A stretch of DNA of 61,708 nt from CAG-170 sp022779365 (GCA_022779365.1 JALFSI010000018.1:1-61708); one strand, 5' to 3'. Positions 40,594-49,391 are shown, counted from the stretch's first letter. Program-made: numbers and translations. The notes: generated from the letters alone by a model not told the origin.

Positions 40594-41706
40594 TTATTTG
40601 GAATGTCCGCGGCACTCGATGGGGAGCGTGCGGATGACCTTGCCGTTTGAGACGAGATACGCTGTGTCGTACAGATTGACCGTCGGGCAGACGTGGCTGG
40701 GGATGACCTCCACCTTGTCGCCGACCGCGACCTGTTCGCGGAACTTCGCGCTGTTCAGCACACCGTGCTCGTCAAAAAGCGCGTCGATGGTGATGTCCTC
40801 CGCGCCCTTGATCGCGCCGAAGCCCGCCGTGGCGCAGATGCCGGTCGGGCGGTTCTGCGAGACGAGCGCCTTCGCGCCCGTGTCCAGCACCACGCGGTCG
40901 CCCTGCGGCTTGGAGATGACCGACGCCAGCACCGTCGCCGCGCAGCGGCTGAAATCGCCGATGGCGTTGGACTGCCCCACGTCAAAGAAAATATACGTCC
41001 CCAGCCGCAGCTCGGTGATGCCGGGGAAGCTCTGCATATGCATCACCGACGGCGTTGCGCCGACGCTCACGGTGTCGAGCTCCACGCCCATGCCGCGGAT
41101 GATCTCCGCCGCGCGCACGGTCTTGGTATACGCAATCTGCGCCTTTTCGCAGCAGTCGGCGATGGAAGCCGCCTTGTAGGTGTGCCCTTCGTGTGAGAAA
41201 ATGCCCTTTAACACAACGTGTTTGCACGCCTGAATTGCGGCGACGAGCCGCGTGAGCTGTTCGTCGTTCGTAACGCCCGTGCGCACCTCGCCAACCTCGT
41301 ATTCGATCTGGACCTCCAACGGGCGCGCCTCGGTCGCAAAGACCTTTTCCATCTGTGCGAGCTGCACCTCGTTGTCGATGCCGATGCGCACATGGACGCG
41401 GCGATGCAGGCGCTTGAGGCGCTCGTATTTGTCCTCGCCGATGACCTCGTTGGCGATGAAAATATCACCGATGCCGTGATCCGCCATGACCTCCGCTTCG
41501 CCGATCTTGGCGCAGGCGATGCCGCACGCGCCGGCTTCCATCTGGAGCTTTGCAAAGTACGGCATCCGATGCGTTTTGATGTGCGGCCGCAGCTTTAACC
41601 CCAGCGCGTCCGCTTTTTGCTGCATCATCTGGATATTGGCGAGCGCGCGGTCGTTGTCGATCAGCAGGCTCGGCGTTTCAAGATACGAATAGGGGGACTG
41701 GATCAT
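40594..41706 (-). CDS. Zinc/PLP D-serine dehydratase-like enzyme (D-threonine aldolase fold)
   Basis: This 370-residue fold-type III PLP enzyme has its PLP lysine at K44 in LRPHIKTHRMP. The C-terminal metal site reads PSHVCPTVN (H338, C340). In this superfamily His-x-Cys is typical of zinc-dependent D-serine dehydratase, whereas D-threonine aldolase has His-x-Asp. Its start overlaps the stop of the ridA-like gene (ATGA, 41703-41706). RidA clears 2-aminoacrylate, the reactive intermediate of serine dehydration, so the pairing supports a D-serine (or related D-amino acid) dehydratase. AAGGAG precedes the ATG at 41706. A D-threonine aldolase activity remains possible. Confidence 0.82.
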   Translation of the reverse strand: MIQSPYSYLETPSLLIDNDRALANIQMMQQKADALGLKLRPHIKTHRMPYFAKLQMEAGACGIACAKIGEAEVMADHGIGDIFIANEVIGEDKYERLKRLHRRVHVRIGIDNEVQLAQMEKVFATEARPLEVQIEYEVGEVRTGVTNDEQLTRLVAAIQACKHVVLKGIFSHEGHTYKAASIADCCEKAQIAYTKTVRAAEIIRGMGVELDTVSVGATPSVMHMQSFPGITELRLGTYIFFDVGQSNAIGDFSRCAATVLASVISKPQGDRVVLDTGAKALVSQNRPTGICATAGFGAIKGAEDITIDALFDEHGVLNSAKFREQVAVGDKVEVIPSHVCPTVNLYDTAYLVSNGKVIRTLPIECRGHSK

Positions 41707-42098
41707 GATTCTGCTCCTTTCTGCGCGCACTCGGCGACGGCTTCGATCTCGACCAGACAGCCGAAATGCAGCTCCTGCGTGGATACGATGATGCGGGCGG
41801 GCTTGTGGTCGCCGAAGAAGTTCCGATATTCGTCGTTCGCGTCGTCCCAGCCGCCGATGCCCGCGATGTACACCCGGCACTGCACAACGTCCCTGCGCGT
41901 CGCGCCTGCGGCGCGCAGCACCGCGTCCAGATTCGCCAGCGCCTGCCGCATATGCTCGCGGATGCCGCCCTCCGCGACCTTGCGCGTCACCGGGTCCAGC
42001 GAGAGCTGCCCGGAGATATACAGCATCCCGCCCGCGATCATCCCCGGCACATAATGCCCGCGGTTTTCGCCGCTCGTTTGAAGTGTAACAGCTTTCAT
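41703..42098 (-). CDS. RidA-family enamine/imine deaminase
   Basis: This 131-residue YjgF/YER057c/UK114-fold protein carries the substrate-binding Arg102 in HKPARIIV and E118/E120 in LVEIEAVAEC. Other family motifs are AGGMLYISGQLSLDP and ANLDAVLRAAGATRRDVV. RidA hydrolyses reactive enamines made by PLP enzymes. I chose the ATG at 42098, with GGAGG 5-9 bases upstream; an earlier ATG (42110) lies within that site. It is the first gene of a two-gene operon with the D-serine dehydratase-like enzyme. Confidence 0.9.
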   Translation of the reverse strand: MKAVTLQTSGENRGHYVPGMIAGGMLYISGQLSLDPVTRKVAEGGIREHMRQALANLDAVLRAAGATRRDVVQCRVYIAGIGGWDDANDEYRNFFGDHKPARIIVSTQELHFGCLVEIEAVAECAQKGAES

Positions 42099-42107
42099 GG
42101 CACCCTC

Positions 42108-42197
42108 CAAGATGTAAATCTATTTCTGTATAATTTTTTATATCACTGATTTGGAAGCTTGTCAAGATGTAATTCTACAAATGTATAATTTTTTATA
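42108..42197 (-). promoter_or_regulatory. Promoter of the ridA operon flanked by a duplicated 35-bp operator
   Basis: On the minus strand TTGACA (42165-42160), 17 bp, TATAAA (42142-42137) form the promoter. A 35-base sequence occurs twice in the same orientation, at 42108-42142 and 42163-42197, with 30 of 35 bases identical (CAAGATGTAA, a variable centre, TGTATAATTTTTTATA). One copy ends at -35; the other covers -10 and the transcription start. This arrangement suits a dimeric regulator binding both copies. Confidence 0.75.
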
Positions 42198-42284
42198 ATC
42201 CCATCAGAACGATATTGCCTGCGTCTTTGAAGGGGAGTATACTGGATGGCAGAAAAACCGCGCGAAAGGGGAGAGACGCCCTGT

Positions 42285-42497
42285 ACACTCCGCGAGCGGG
42301 AGCGTGCGGATGTCCACGCCGCCAAGCAAAATCGCGCCGTCCTTCGCGTCCCAGAGGGAGGCGATGAGGCGGGCAATGGTGGACTTGCCGCAGCCGGTCG
42401 CGCCGACGAGACCGACGATCTCATGCTCCCAGACGGAAAAACTCGCGCCGGTGAGTGTTTCGCCCTGGCTTTTGAGCGCCAGCAGGAGGGCTTTTAA
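42285..42497 (-). pseudogene. ABC transporter ATPase fragment
   Basis: The minus-strand frame reads GETLTGASFSVWEHEIVGLV, then GATGCGKSTIARLIASLWDA and GAILLGGVDIRTLPLAEC. This is the Walker A part of an ABC domain. The signature, Walker B and the membrane part are missing, and the sequence on both sides is unrelated. It is gene debris next to the riboswitch. Confidence 0.8.
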
Positions 42498-42531
42498 TAT
42501 GGTTTAAATGAAAGTTTCTGGCATTTTTTTA

Positions 42532-42560
42532 TTGAAGTTTTACGCGAGATGTGCTACTAC
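42532..42560 (+). promoter_or_regulatory. Predicted promoter of the riboswitch-controlled transcript
   Basis: TTGAAG (42532-42537), 17 bp, TACTAC (42555-42560), preceded by TGC (extended -10). Confidence 0.5.
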
Positions 42561-42617
42561 AAAGCAGTGAAGGTGAAAAAGCTTACCCATACGCCTTTTT
42601 GCCTGAGCCCCAACTGA

Positions 42618-42695
42618 AAATTTCGGCAAAACCGCTGTAAGGCGGTGACGCAAAGCTAAAGGGGCCCTCATCAGGGGTCAGCCAGTTGCCGTGAC
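42618..42695 (+). promoter_or_regulatory. Cyclic-di-GMP-I (GEMM) riboswitch aptamer
   Basis: The closing helix is CGGCAA (42624-42629) with TTGCCG (42686-42691). The first arm is ACCGC / GCGGT (42631-42646), followed by the conserved GACGCAAAGC (42647-42656). The second arm is GGGGCCC...GGGGTC with the junction AGCCAG. These are the hallmarks of the GEMM-I class, which binds cyclic di-GMP. A terminator follows 25 bases later, and a competing hairpin (GTGACGGC...GCCGCAC, about 42691-42710) overlaps the closing helix, so control is probably at transcription termination. Whether ligand turns the gene on or off cannot be told by eye. Confidence 0.87.
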
Positions 42696-42720
42696 GGCGC
42701 AAGCCGCACGATTTGTGGTA

Positions 42721-42758
42721 AAACCGCAGCTCTGTGTCCGCACAGGGCTGCGGTTTTT
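42721..42758 (+). terminator. Terminator of the c-di-GMP riboswitch expression platform
   Basis: AAACCGCAGC (42721-42730) pairs with GCTGCGGTTT (42747-42756). An inner stem CTGTG/CACAG and a run of five T complete it. Confidence 0.87.
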
Positions 42759-42821
42759 GTGGTTAGAACATTCCGCCGCGGATGGGGTTGACCGCCCGCA
42801 GTCGGGAAAGGAAACAGAAGA

Positions 42822-43019
42822 GTGAAAGAATCTGTATCGAAAAACGAAGCGACCGAAATCGACCTCCTCAAATTATTCGCGGCGTACCTGCGCCGGTGGT
42901 GGTTGATCGTGCTGTGCGCGCTGATCGTTGGCGGCGGCGCAGTCGATTTCCTTGCCGCGCAGTGCGGCGTGTTACTCTCGCAATCACTGGAAACGACCCC
43001 AGAGATCCAATCTATATAA
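42822..43019 (+). pseudogene. Wzz/YveK-type polysaccharide chain-length protein, N-terminal remnant
   Basis: The 65-codon frame starts at GTG 42822 behind AAAGGAAAC. It reads TEIDLLKLFAAYLRRWWLIV then LCALIVGGGAV, the cytoplasmic start and first transmembrane helix of Wzz/capsule chain-length regulators. It then runs into unrelated sequence and stops. Full proteins have 200 or more residues. The riboswitch may originally have controlled this exopolysaccharide function before the gene was cut and a surface-protein gene placed after it. A short functional membrane peptide cannot be excluded. Confidence 0.65.
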
Positions 43020-43044
43020 AAATTTATGGTATAGGAGGAAGAAT

Positions 43045-46000
43045 ATGAAACACATCACAAGCAGACTTCTGGCGCTGCTTCTGACGGTGGCAATGATCGT
43101 AAGCATAGTGCCCGCCGTCTACGCAGCAGACGAAGATGTCACGATCGTGGAGAATGAACAACCCACGATCGAGGAAACCATTGTGGAGAACTCTACGGAG
43201 GACACCACGGTTGAACCCGCGAAAGCGGCGGAGGCAAATTTATCCGAGGGCACGACCGAGGGCACGACGACCGACGTTGCCGAGGTCGGCGGAACGAGCT
43301 ACACCACCCTCGCGGGCGCGATCGCGGCAGCGGTGGACGGCGGCACCGTCACCTTGCTGGATAACGTGACCGAGGATGTGACCATCAACACGGACATCAC
43401 CCTCGACCTCGGCGGCAAGACGCTGACGAACACAAACGCCGGCGAGGCGACCCTGACCGTTGCGGCTGGCGCAACTGCCACCGTGAAGAACGGCAGCATC
43501 GTCGGCGGCACGGGTCACTACAACATCGCGGTCGGTACGAAAGCAGTCCCCGGCGGCAACCTGACCCTCGAAGGTGTTACCGCCACCGCCGGCAACACCG
43601 GCTCGTCCATGATCGACAACTACGGCGATCTGACGATCAACAGTGGTAGTTATACCGGCGGTCTGGATACCATCAAAAACGAGTCCAACGCCAAGCTCAC
43701 CATCACTGGCGGCACGTTTACCCTCGAAAAGGGCACTAGCAAGGGCTTCACTGGCGTTGTGTTCAACTATGGTGAACTGAACATCAGCGGCGGAGAGTTT
43801 ATCCAGAACGATAAGAACGCTCCGTATGGTCAAGCTCAGGTCATCCACACGGACAAGAGCGGCAGCAACACTCCGAGCACGATCATCACGGGCGGTTCGT
43901 TTACCAACAAGTCCGCCAAATCCACGGCATGGACTGTCCGTCAGACCAACGCAGCCGATGGCTGCACGAAAGTCAAGGGCGGCACGTTCAACAAGGAGGT
44001 TACTGCAAGTTATCTTGCGGACGGCTATACGCAGGTCAAGAATGCCGATGGTATGTATTCCACCGATCAGTATGTAGCAAAGATCGGCACGACGGGCTAC
44101 AAGACCTTGGCTGAGGCAATTACCGCAGCCAATGAGAGCGCCAGCTCCAAGACGATCACCCTGCTGCAAGATGTGGCGGTTGCAGATCAGATCGTCATCA
44201 ATAATGCCAACGGCAAGAACGTCACGCTCGATCTTGGCAAATTCACCCTCACCAGCACCTACACTTTGGCCACCACGTCCAGCGCAGCGCGCTACGCGCT
44301 GGTGAACAACACGCCGCTCACCGTTAAGAACGGCACATTCGCGGCAGGTCAGGCGCGCGCCATCGGCGGCTATGCGAAGCTGACGCTGAACGGCGCTACT
44401 GTGACGCAGACGCTGACCGGCGGTCACGCTTGCGTGGCTTTCTGCGCAGATGGCGCGACATATACCGTGAATAACAAGTCTGTCATCGAGGGTGCGTACT
44501 CGGTCAGCATCTTCGCTAACAACGCGACGGTCAATATCAGCAGCAGCACTCTTGAAGGCACAGGCAACACGCTCTACCACAACGGCAGCAACTACGGCTT
44601 GAAGCTGACGGTCAAGAATACCAAGATCACCAGCTCCGGCAGCTGCGGCGTCTATATTTCCGGCTCGACCTCCGCACAGGCAAACACGGAGAACCAGAAC
44701 GGCGCGGGCGGCTATCAGAAAGCCAGCTTCACCGGCTGCACGATCAGCGGCGCGAAGAACGGCGTCGAGGTCAAGTACACCGACCTGACGCTCAACGGCT
44801 GCACGGTCGGGAGCACATCGAGCGCTGCCCCCAGCTACAAGCAGAACAACGACGGTCCTGCGGCAAGCGGCTTCGCGGTTGTCTCCACTGACAACGCAAT
44901 GAACAATGCGACCCCCAAGCCCGAAGGTACGATCATCATCAAGGGCAACGGCAGCTACACCGGCTTGGTCGGTCTCGGCGCTCTGGAATCTGTGAAGACC
45001 AACTATACGGACTTCAAGGATGAGACCATCAAGGTCTCCGGCGGTACGTTTACCAGCGCAGTCCTGCCTGAATACTGCGCGGACGGCTTTGTGCCGACGC
45101 AGAATACAGACGGCACTTACGGTGTCAAGGTGGACACCTCCGTTGCCGAGGTGAATGGCACGAAGTATGAATCCCTCGCCGAAGCGATCGCGGCGGCAAA
45201 CGCTGGCGACACCATCAAGCTGCTGGCGGATCTGACAGAAACTGATGCTAAGGATGCAGCCATCGTCTATGATCTGACCGGCAAGACGCTTGATCTCAAC
45301 AGCTTCACTTACAGCCACAACAATTTCGCGCATGTGTTTGAAGGCACGGGCGGTACGATCAAGAACGGCAAGATGGTTTGTCTGGAGGGCATCTCCTATG
45401 CGCTGTTCATCGGTAATGATGGTAACACCACAAGCTTCACCGTGGACGGTGTTGAGTTGACCGGCGGCATCAACATCTACAATGCCAGCGGCGTTGTGCT
45501 GAAGAACCTGACTGTGAATGGAAGCAATTACTATGCTGTCTGGCTCGATGAACATGCTGCTGCGACGATCGAAAGCGGCACATATAACGCGGGCAGTCTT
45601 GTAGTCTTTAATGCTCATACGGACAGCGCGCTGGCTGTCACGGGCGGCACGATCAACACGAATGGCAAGGGGCTGATGGGCACTTCCGGCGGCACGCTGA
45701 GTGTGTCCGGCGGTACGTTTGATGCCGAAGTTCCCGAAAACTGCTGCGCCACGGGCTACGTCCCGCAGGACAACGGCGACGGCACGTTTGGCGTGCAGGA
45801 GTATAAGCCCATTGAGGTTTGGACTGACTACAGCGGAAGCACGGGCAGCAAGGTTGAGAGCTATACTAACCTCGCGGATGCTGCGAAGAACCTCGGCAAC
45901 TATCAGTGGATTCTCGTTGCTAACAATTACACTCTGAATGAGAATTTCACAATTCCGAAGGATGTGCGCCTAGATATTAAGGGTGGCGCTACTCTGACGG

Positions 46001-47835
46001 TTGCAGAAGGCGCAACTTTGACAGTTGCGGCTAACGCAAAGCGCCTTGCTGCACTGACAGACGGCAGCATCGTGAACAACGGCACGATCATGGTTTGCGG
46101 CACGAGCCGCACCAATGGCTATGTCATGGTGCAGGACGGCGCGATCTTCGACGTTAACACGCTATCTGTACCTGAGGGCTATTTCCTCGACAACAACGGC
46201 TCGAACTACTTTGCTACGGCGAACGCAAACGCTCTCTATGAGATCACCTACACCGATGGTACGGTAAAGAAGACGGCAGACAGGTCTCATGTCAATGAGA
46301 ACGCCACGCAGGTCAAACTGCTGAAGGACGTGGAAGTTGGCAGTTGGACGCTTTTGAATGCTGCCGACAACTTTGTCCTTGACCTCGGTGGTCACACACT
46401 GAGCGGCTCTAGGACCAGCGGATACTATGTTCTGTATGCCGGCGTGAACATGACCATCAAGAATGGTACGATCAAATACAATGCAGGCAGCGACAAGGGC
46501 GCGATTTGCGTCTACAATGGTGCGACTGTTACGATCGACAGTACCGCGACCATTGACGGCGGCAGCGGTATCGGCATCATGATGCAGGGTGAGACGCCCA
46601 GCCATGTGGTGCTCAACGGCACGGTGACGACGACCGGTGCATACGGCTTTGCCAGCAACGGCAGCGCGAACTCTGACGGCAAGCCGGATACCTGCAACAT
46701 TACCGTGAATACGGGTGCAAAGATCGAGGCGTCCAACGGCTTTGCGATCTATCATCCCACACTGGGCACGGTCGCCGTCAATGGCGGTACGATCAGTGGT
46801 CACACAGGCATTGAACTGTGCGCTGGCAAGCTGGTCGTGAGCGGCGGCAGCATCACCTCCACGGGCAACAACGTGGATGCCACCGGCAGCCAGAACGCCA
46901 TTCTGGACGGTGCTGCGATCTCCATCATCAACCGCAACTACCCCGGCGGCACGCCCGCAGCGGAGATCACCGGCGGCACGATCAAGGCGAACGGCACGGG
47001 ACTGACGGTCAAGGCGTATGACTACACCGAGGACAAGGTCGCTGAGTGGACTAACGTCTCCGAATCCGTCAACATTTCCGGCGGTACGTTCAGCAGCGCA
47101 GTTCTGCCTGAGTACTGCGCCGAGGGCTATATCCCGCAGGACAATGGTAACGGCACTTATGGCGTGACGCTCGCGCCGTCCGCGCCGTCCGGCGGCGGCT
47201 CGAGCGCGTCGGTCGGCAGACCCTCCGTCCGGGAGGACGCCGGGCAGTCCCAGACCGCTGCGGAGCGGACGCGCTTTATCGACGTGCCGCGCGATAGCTG
47301 GTATTATAGCAGCGTTTACCGCGCGCATGAAAACGGTTTGATCGACGGCGTGGGCGGCAGACGCTTTGCCCCGGATTCCACGCTGACCGTGGCGCAGGCG
47401 ATCAAGCTGTCCGCCGCGCTGCACCAGCTTGACCGAACCGGCGAGGTCAGCCTGAAAAACGGCGCGGAGAACTGGTATGACGCCTACGTCAGCTACGCTG
47501 TCGCAAACGGCATTCTGGAGGAGCGCTACGCCGGATATAGCCGGGAGCAGATGAACGCGCCCGTCACGCGCAGTGAGTTCGTGCGCATCCTCCACGGCGC
47601 GCTGGAGCACTACGAGCAGATCAACACTGTGGCGGACAACGCGATCCCCGACGTGAAGCTCGGCGACGCGTTCGCGGCGGCGATCTACGAGCTCTACCGC
47701 GCGGGCATCCTGCAAGGCAACGACACAGCGGGCACGTTCCTCCCCGAGAGCACCATCAAGCGCAGTGAGGCGGCGGCGATCCTGCTCAGAATGTTCGAGC
47801 CCTCCGCGCGAAAAAGCTTTACGCTAGGCGCATGA
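43045..47835 (+). CDS. Large S-layer-anchored beta-helix surface protein
   Basis: This 1,596-residue secreted protein has a signal peptide at residues 1-27 (cleavage after AVYA). About 1,350 residues of right-handed beta-helix repeats follow, rich in Gly, Thr, Asn and Ala (ISGGTF, TVKNGT, LDLGGKTL motifs). Four larger modules start near residues 79, 344, 701 and 934, each opening with a [GN]GT.YxTLAEAI-type segment; three are followed by a linker like EYCADGFVPTQNTDGTYGV. A Gly/Ser-Pro linker leads to three SLH domains (about 1410-1590: FIDVPRDSWYYSSVYRAHEN and two more) that bind cell-wall polymer. It is probably an adhesin or glycan-binding surface protein. GGAGGAAG precedes the ATG at 43045; it lies downstream of a c-di-GMP riboswitch. 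Confidence 0.9.
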   Translation: MKHITSRLLALLLTVAMIVSIVPAVYAADEDVTIVENEQPTIEETIVENSTEDTTVEPAKAAEANLSEGTTEGTTTDVAEVGGTSYTTLAGAIAAAVDGGTVTLLDNVTEDVTINTDITLDLGGKTLTNTNAGEATLTVAAGATATVKNGSIVGGTGHYNIAVGTKAVPGGNLTLEGVTATAGNTGSSMIDNYGDLTINSGSYTGGLDTIKNESNAKLTITGGTFTLEKGTSKGFTGVVFNYGELNISGGEFIQNDKNAPYGQAQVIHTDKSGSNTPSTIITGGSFTNKSAKSTAWTVRQTNAADGCTKVKGGTFNKEVTASYLADGYTQVKNADGMYSTDQYVAKIGTTGYKTLAEAITAANESASSKTITLLQDVAVADQIVINNANGKNVTLDLGKFTLTSTYTLATTSSAARYALVNNTPLTVKNGTFAAGQARAIGGYAKLTLNGATVTQTLTGGHACVAFCADGATYTVNNKSVIEGAYSVSIFANNATVNISSSTLEGTGNTLYHNGSNYGLKLTVKNTKITSSGSCGVYISGSTSAQANTENQNGAGGYQKASFTGCTISGAKNGVEVKYTDLTLNGCTVGSTSSAAPSYKQNNDGPAASGFAVVSTDNAMNNATPKPEGTIIIKGNGSYTGLVGLGALESVKTNYTDFKDETIKVSGGTFTSAVLPEYCADGFVPTQNTDGTYGVKVDTSVAEVNGTKYESLAEAIAAANAGDTIKLLADLTETDAKDAAIVYDLTGKTLDLNSFTYSHNNFAHVFEGTGGTIKNGKMVCLEGISYALFIGNDGNTTSFTVDGVELTGGINIYNASGVVLKNLTVNGSNYYAVWLDEHAAATIESGTYNAGSLVVFNAHTDSALAVTGGTINTNGKGLMGTSGGTLSVSGGTFDAEVPENCCATGYVPQDNGDGTFGVQEYKPIEVWTDYSGSTGSKVESYTNLADAAKNLGNYQWILVANNYTLNENFTIPKDVRLDIKGGATLTVAEGATLTVAANAKRLAALTDGSIVNNGTIMVCGTSRTNGYVMVQDGAIFDVNTLSVPEGYFLDNNGSNYFATANANALYEITYTDGTVKKTADRSHVNENATQVKLLKDVEVGSWTLLNAADNFVLDLGGHTLSGSRTSGYYVLYAGVNMTIKNGTIKYNAGSDKGAICVYNGATVTIDSTATIDGGSGIGIMMQGETPSHVVLNGTVTTTGAYGFASNGSANSDGKPDTCNITVNTGAKIEASNGFAIYHPTLGTVAVNGGTISGHTGIELCAGKLVVSGGSITSTGNNVDATGSQNAILDGAAISIINRNYPGGTPAAEITGGTIKANGTGLTVKAYDYTEDKVAEWTNVSESVNISGGTFSSAVLPEYCAEGYIPQDNGNGTYGVTLAPSAPSGGGSSASVGRPSVREDAGQSQTAAERTRFIDVPRDSWYYSSVYRAHENGLIDGVGGRRFAPDSTLTVAQAIKLSAALHQLDRTGEVSLKNGAENWYDAYVSYAVANGILEERYAGYSREQMNAPVTRSEFVRILHGALEHYEQINTVADNAIPDVKLGDAFAAAIYELYRAGILQGNDTAGTFLPESTIKRSEAAAILLRMFEPSARKSFTLGA

Positions 47836-48150
47836 ACTCCACCAGCATTCTCGGCTGTTCAGCATCACATCCAGAATAGATGCCTAGGCTGGTGTTCCTG
47901 ATATGCAGTGTGGCGGAATGCTCCGCAACGCTGCATGACACCTGCTTCAATGCAGGAGGCTCTGCAAACCTAACGGACGGCACACTTGAGCACGGTACCG
48001 TTTCGACCGCAGCCAGTAGTTTACGCTCCCAACGGTAATAGGCTGCTGCGTTGATCCCTTTTTGTCTGCACCACGACCGTGGCAGTCCTGTATCCGTGCC
48101 GCCCATTCCTGCAGCTTTGCGCAGTGCTTCAACTGTGTCCAGCCGCGCTC
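47819..48150 (-). mobile_element. IS66-family element remnant (TnpA-like accessory ORF, frameshifted)
   Basis: On the minus strand one frame reads LQEWAARIQDCHGRG. After a frame change near 48075 the other reads WCRQKGINAAAYYRWERKLL, then SVAEHSATLHIRNTSLGIYS. Together these resemble the small IS66 ORF-A protein. No IS66 ORF-B or DDE transposase is present and I see no clear terminal inverted repeats. The fragment's stop lies inside the 3' end of the SLH gene (17-base overlap), so the element abuts or has replaced the original end of that gene. Confidence 0.7.
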
Positions 48151-48201
48151 TGCCTTGGCGCTTAGAAAAGGAAAGCTGAGATCGAAAAACGCGCAGAAAC
48201 A

Positions 48202-48234
48202 AAAATGATGCACGGCAAAACCGTGCATCATTTT
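48202..48234. terminator. Terminator at the end of the nucleotidyltransferase gene
   Basis: A 14-bp stem, AAAATGATGCACGG / CCGTGCATCATTTT, has loop CAAAA. The stop codon of the minus-strand gene (48228-48230) is inside the stem. Confidence 0.82.
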
Positions 48235-49109
48235 GCGTTCTCAGAGCTGTTTTGGAATGGCGCGAGCTCCTGATAGAGCTTTTGCCGAGGACCGGCATAT
48301 TGATAGACCTTGAGCAATTGGAGCTTCGGGCGCTGCCCGGAGCTTCTCTGCTTTATATAGCGCGCAAGCAGAACAAACGGCGCAATGGGAAGCAAAATCG
48401 GATGTTTTTCGCAGACGGACCAATGCTGACGGCAAGCGGACAGTCCGACGTGCCAAAAACTCAAAAGGCGGTTGGGTGAGTTGACATCAGTAAAAAGGCG
48501 CTGACCATAGCGGTTTTGTTTTTTCCCAAAATTACCGCAGCGGAAAAGATCCTCCATCAGCTCCTTGCAGACGCTGCGTTCCGCCTTCAGACACCACGGC
48601 GCACAGCCGGCAGGGAGGGAGAGATAAGCAACACAGGTCAGCGTCACGATCTCGGCAAAGCGAAGCAGCCCAAACCGGCAGAGGATCGGGCGCAGCTCTG
48701 CCCAACGCTCCGGGGTGAGCGTTGTTTTTACAAAAACTGCCCAGTCGCACATTTGACGAAGCCCAAGACCACTGCCGGTGATGTGCTGCAGCTTATGCAG
48801 CAGCATGACAACTGCGCGCTGGCAAGGGGGGAGAATGGGCAGCCCGTTCACAAGAACGGGAGCTTGCTCCGCTTCCCGAAAAAACGTACGGATGTCCTCG
48901 CCGACCGAGCCGTCGGGGATGCCGTTTGGCTCAAAATGCAGTTCTGTGGTCATACTGCCGCGCTGCATGGAGATATGGCAGTGATGCGGTGTGGTCGGCG
49001 GCACATAGCCCAGCCCTTCCAACAACTGCTGCGCCTGCCCCAATGTGTCTTTGGACATCAGAAGGTCAACATCACCCGCGCAACGCAGCTCCGGCTTTGG
49101 GTAGCACAT
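48228..49109 (-). CDS. Nucleotidyltransferase-family protein (NTP_transf_5 type), probably N-terminally truncated
   Basis: The 293 residues begin MCYPKPELRCAGDVDLLMSK, where GDVDLL provides catalytic acidic residues of the family. CHISMQRGSMTTELHFEP and LHKLQHITGSGLGLRQMCDW follow. Family members usually have about 80 more residues before the PEPELR segment, so the first part of the domain appears to be missing. A plausible promoter (TATAAT) lies immediately upstream, and the ATG has no clear ribosome-binding site. Function is unknown; relatives occur in secondary-metabolite and surface-polymer loci. Confidence 0.68.
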   Translation of the reverse strand: MCYPKPELRCAGDVDLLMSKDTLGQAQQLLEGLGYVPPTTPHHCHISMQRGSMTTELHFEPNGIPDGSVGEDIRTFFREAEQAPVLVNGLPILPPCQRAVVMLLHKLQHITGSGLGLRQMCDWAVFVKTTLTPERWAELRPILCRFGLLRFAEIVTLTCVAYLSLPAGCAPWCLKAERSVCKELMEDLFRCGNFGKKQNRYGQRLFTDVNSPNRLLSFWHVGLSACRQHWSVCEKHPILLPIAPFVLLARYIKQRSSGQRPKLQLLKVYQYAGPRQKLYQELAPFQNSSENAK

Positions 49110-49189
49110 GGCTGGATTATACCGTATTGCAGCGGGCGGCGCAAGGAGTTTGCGTCGGCGATCATTTGATAGAGAGCAATAAAAATAGA

Positions 49190-49225
49190 ATTTCCGCCCG
49201 CATGCAGCTAATTGCGGGCGGAAAT
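49190..49225. terminator. Strong hairpin upstream of the nucleotidyltransferase gene
   Basis: A 13-bp stem, ATTTCCGCCCGCA / TGCGGGCGGAAAT, has a 10-base loop. It is preceded on the plus strand by AATAAAAATAG, which gives a T-rich tail on the minus strand, so it can terminate transcription coming from the tRNA side. Confidence 0.6.
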
Positions 49226-49391
49226 CCCTTCCCCTGACGAGCGGGGCGGCGTTGCCGCTTCCCCTTGTCCCTGAGGCTATTATAGCGAATTTCGGGCGTT
49301 TTCGTCAAGAAAAACTGTTCGACGGGATTCGACACAAAGCGCCGAGCGCGGCGCTTTGTGGGAATGCAGCGCGCACCGGCAAAGAAAAAGC

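Noticed and set aside
43240..45618. Long minus-strand open frame (792 codons) opposite the SLH protein
   Set aside because: It arises from reading repeated GGC/ACC-rich beta-helix codons backwards. It has no start site context and no recognisable domain.
43045..47835. Assembly or tandem-repeat artefact in the SLH gene
   Set aside because: Repeats are divergent and in frame throughout, with a normal signal peptide and SLH end, which indicates a real repetitive protein.
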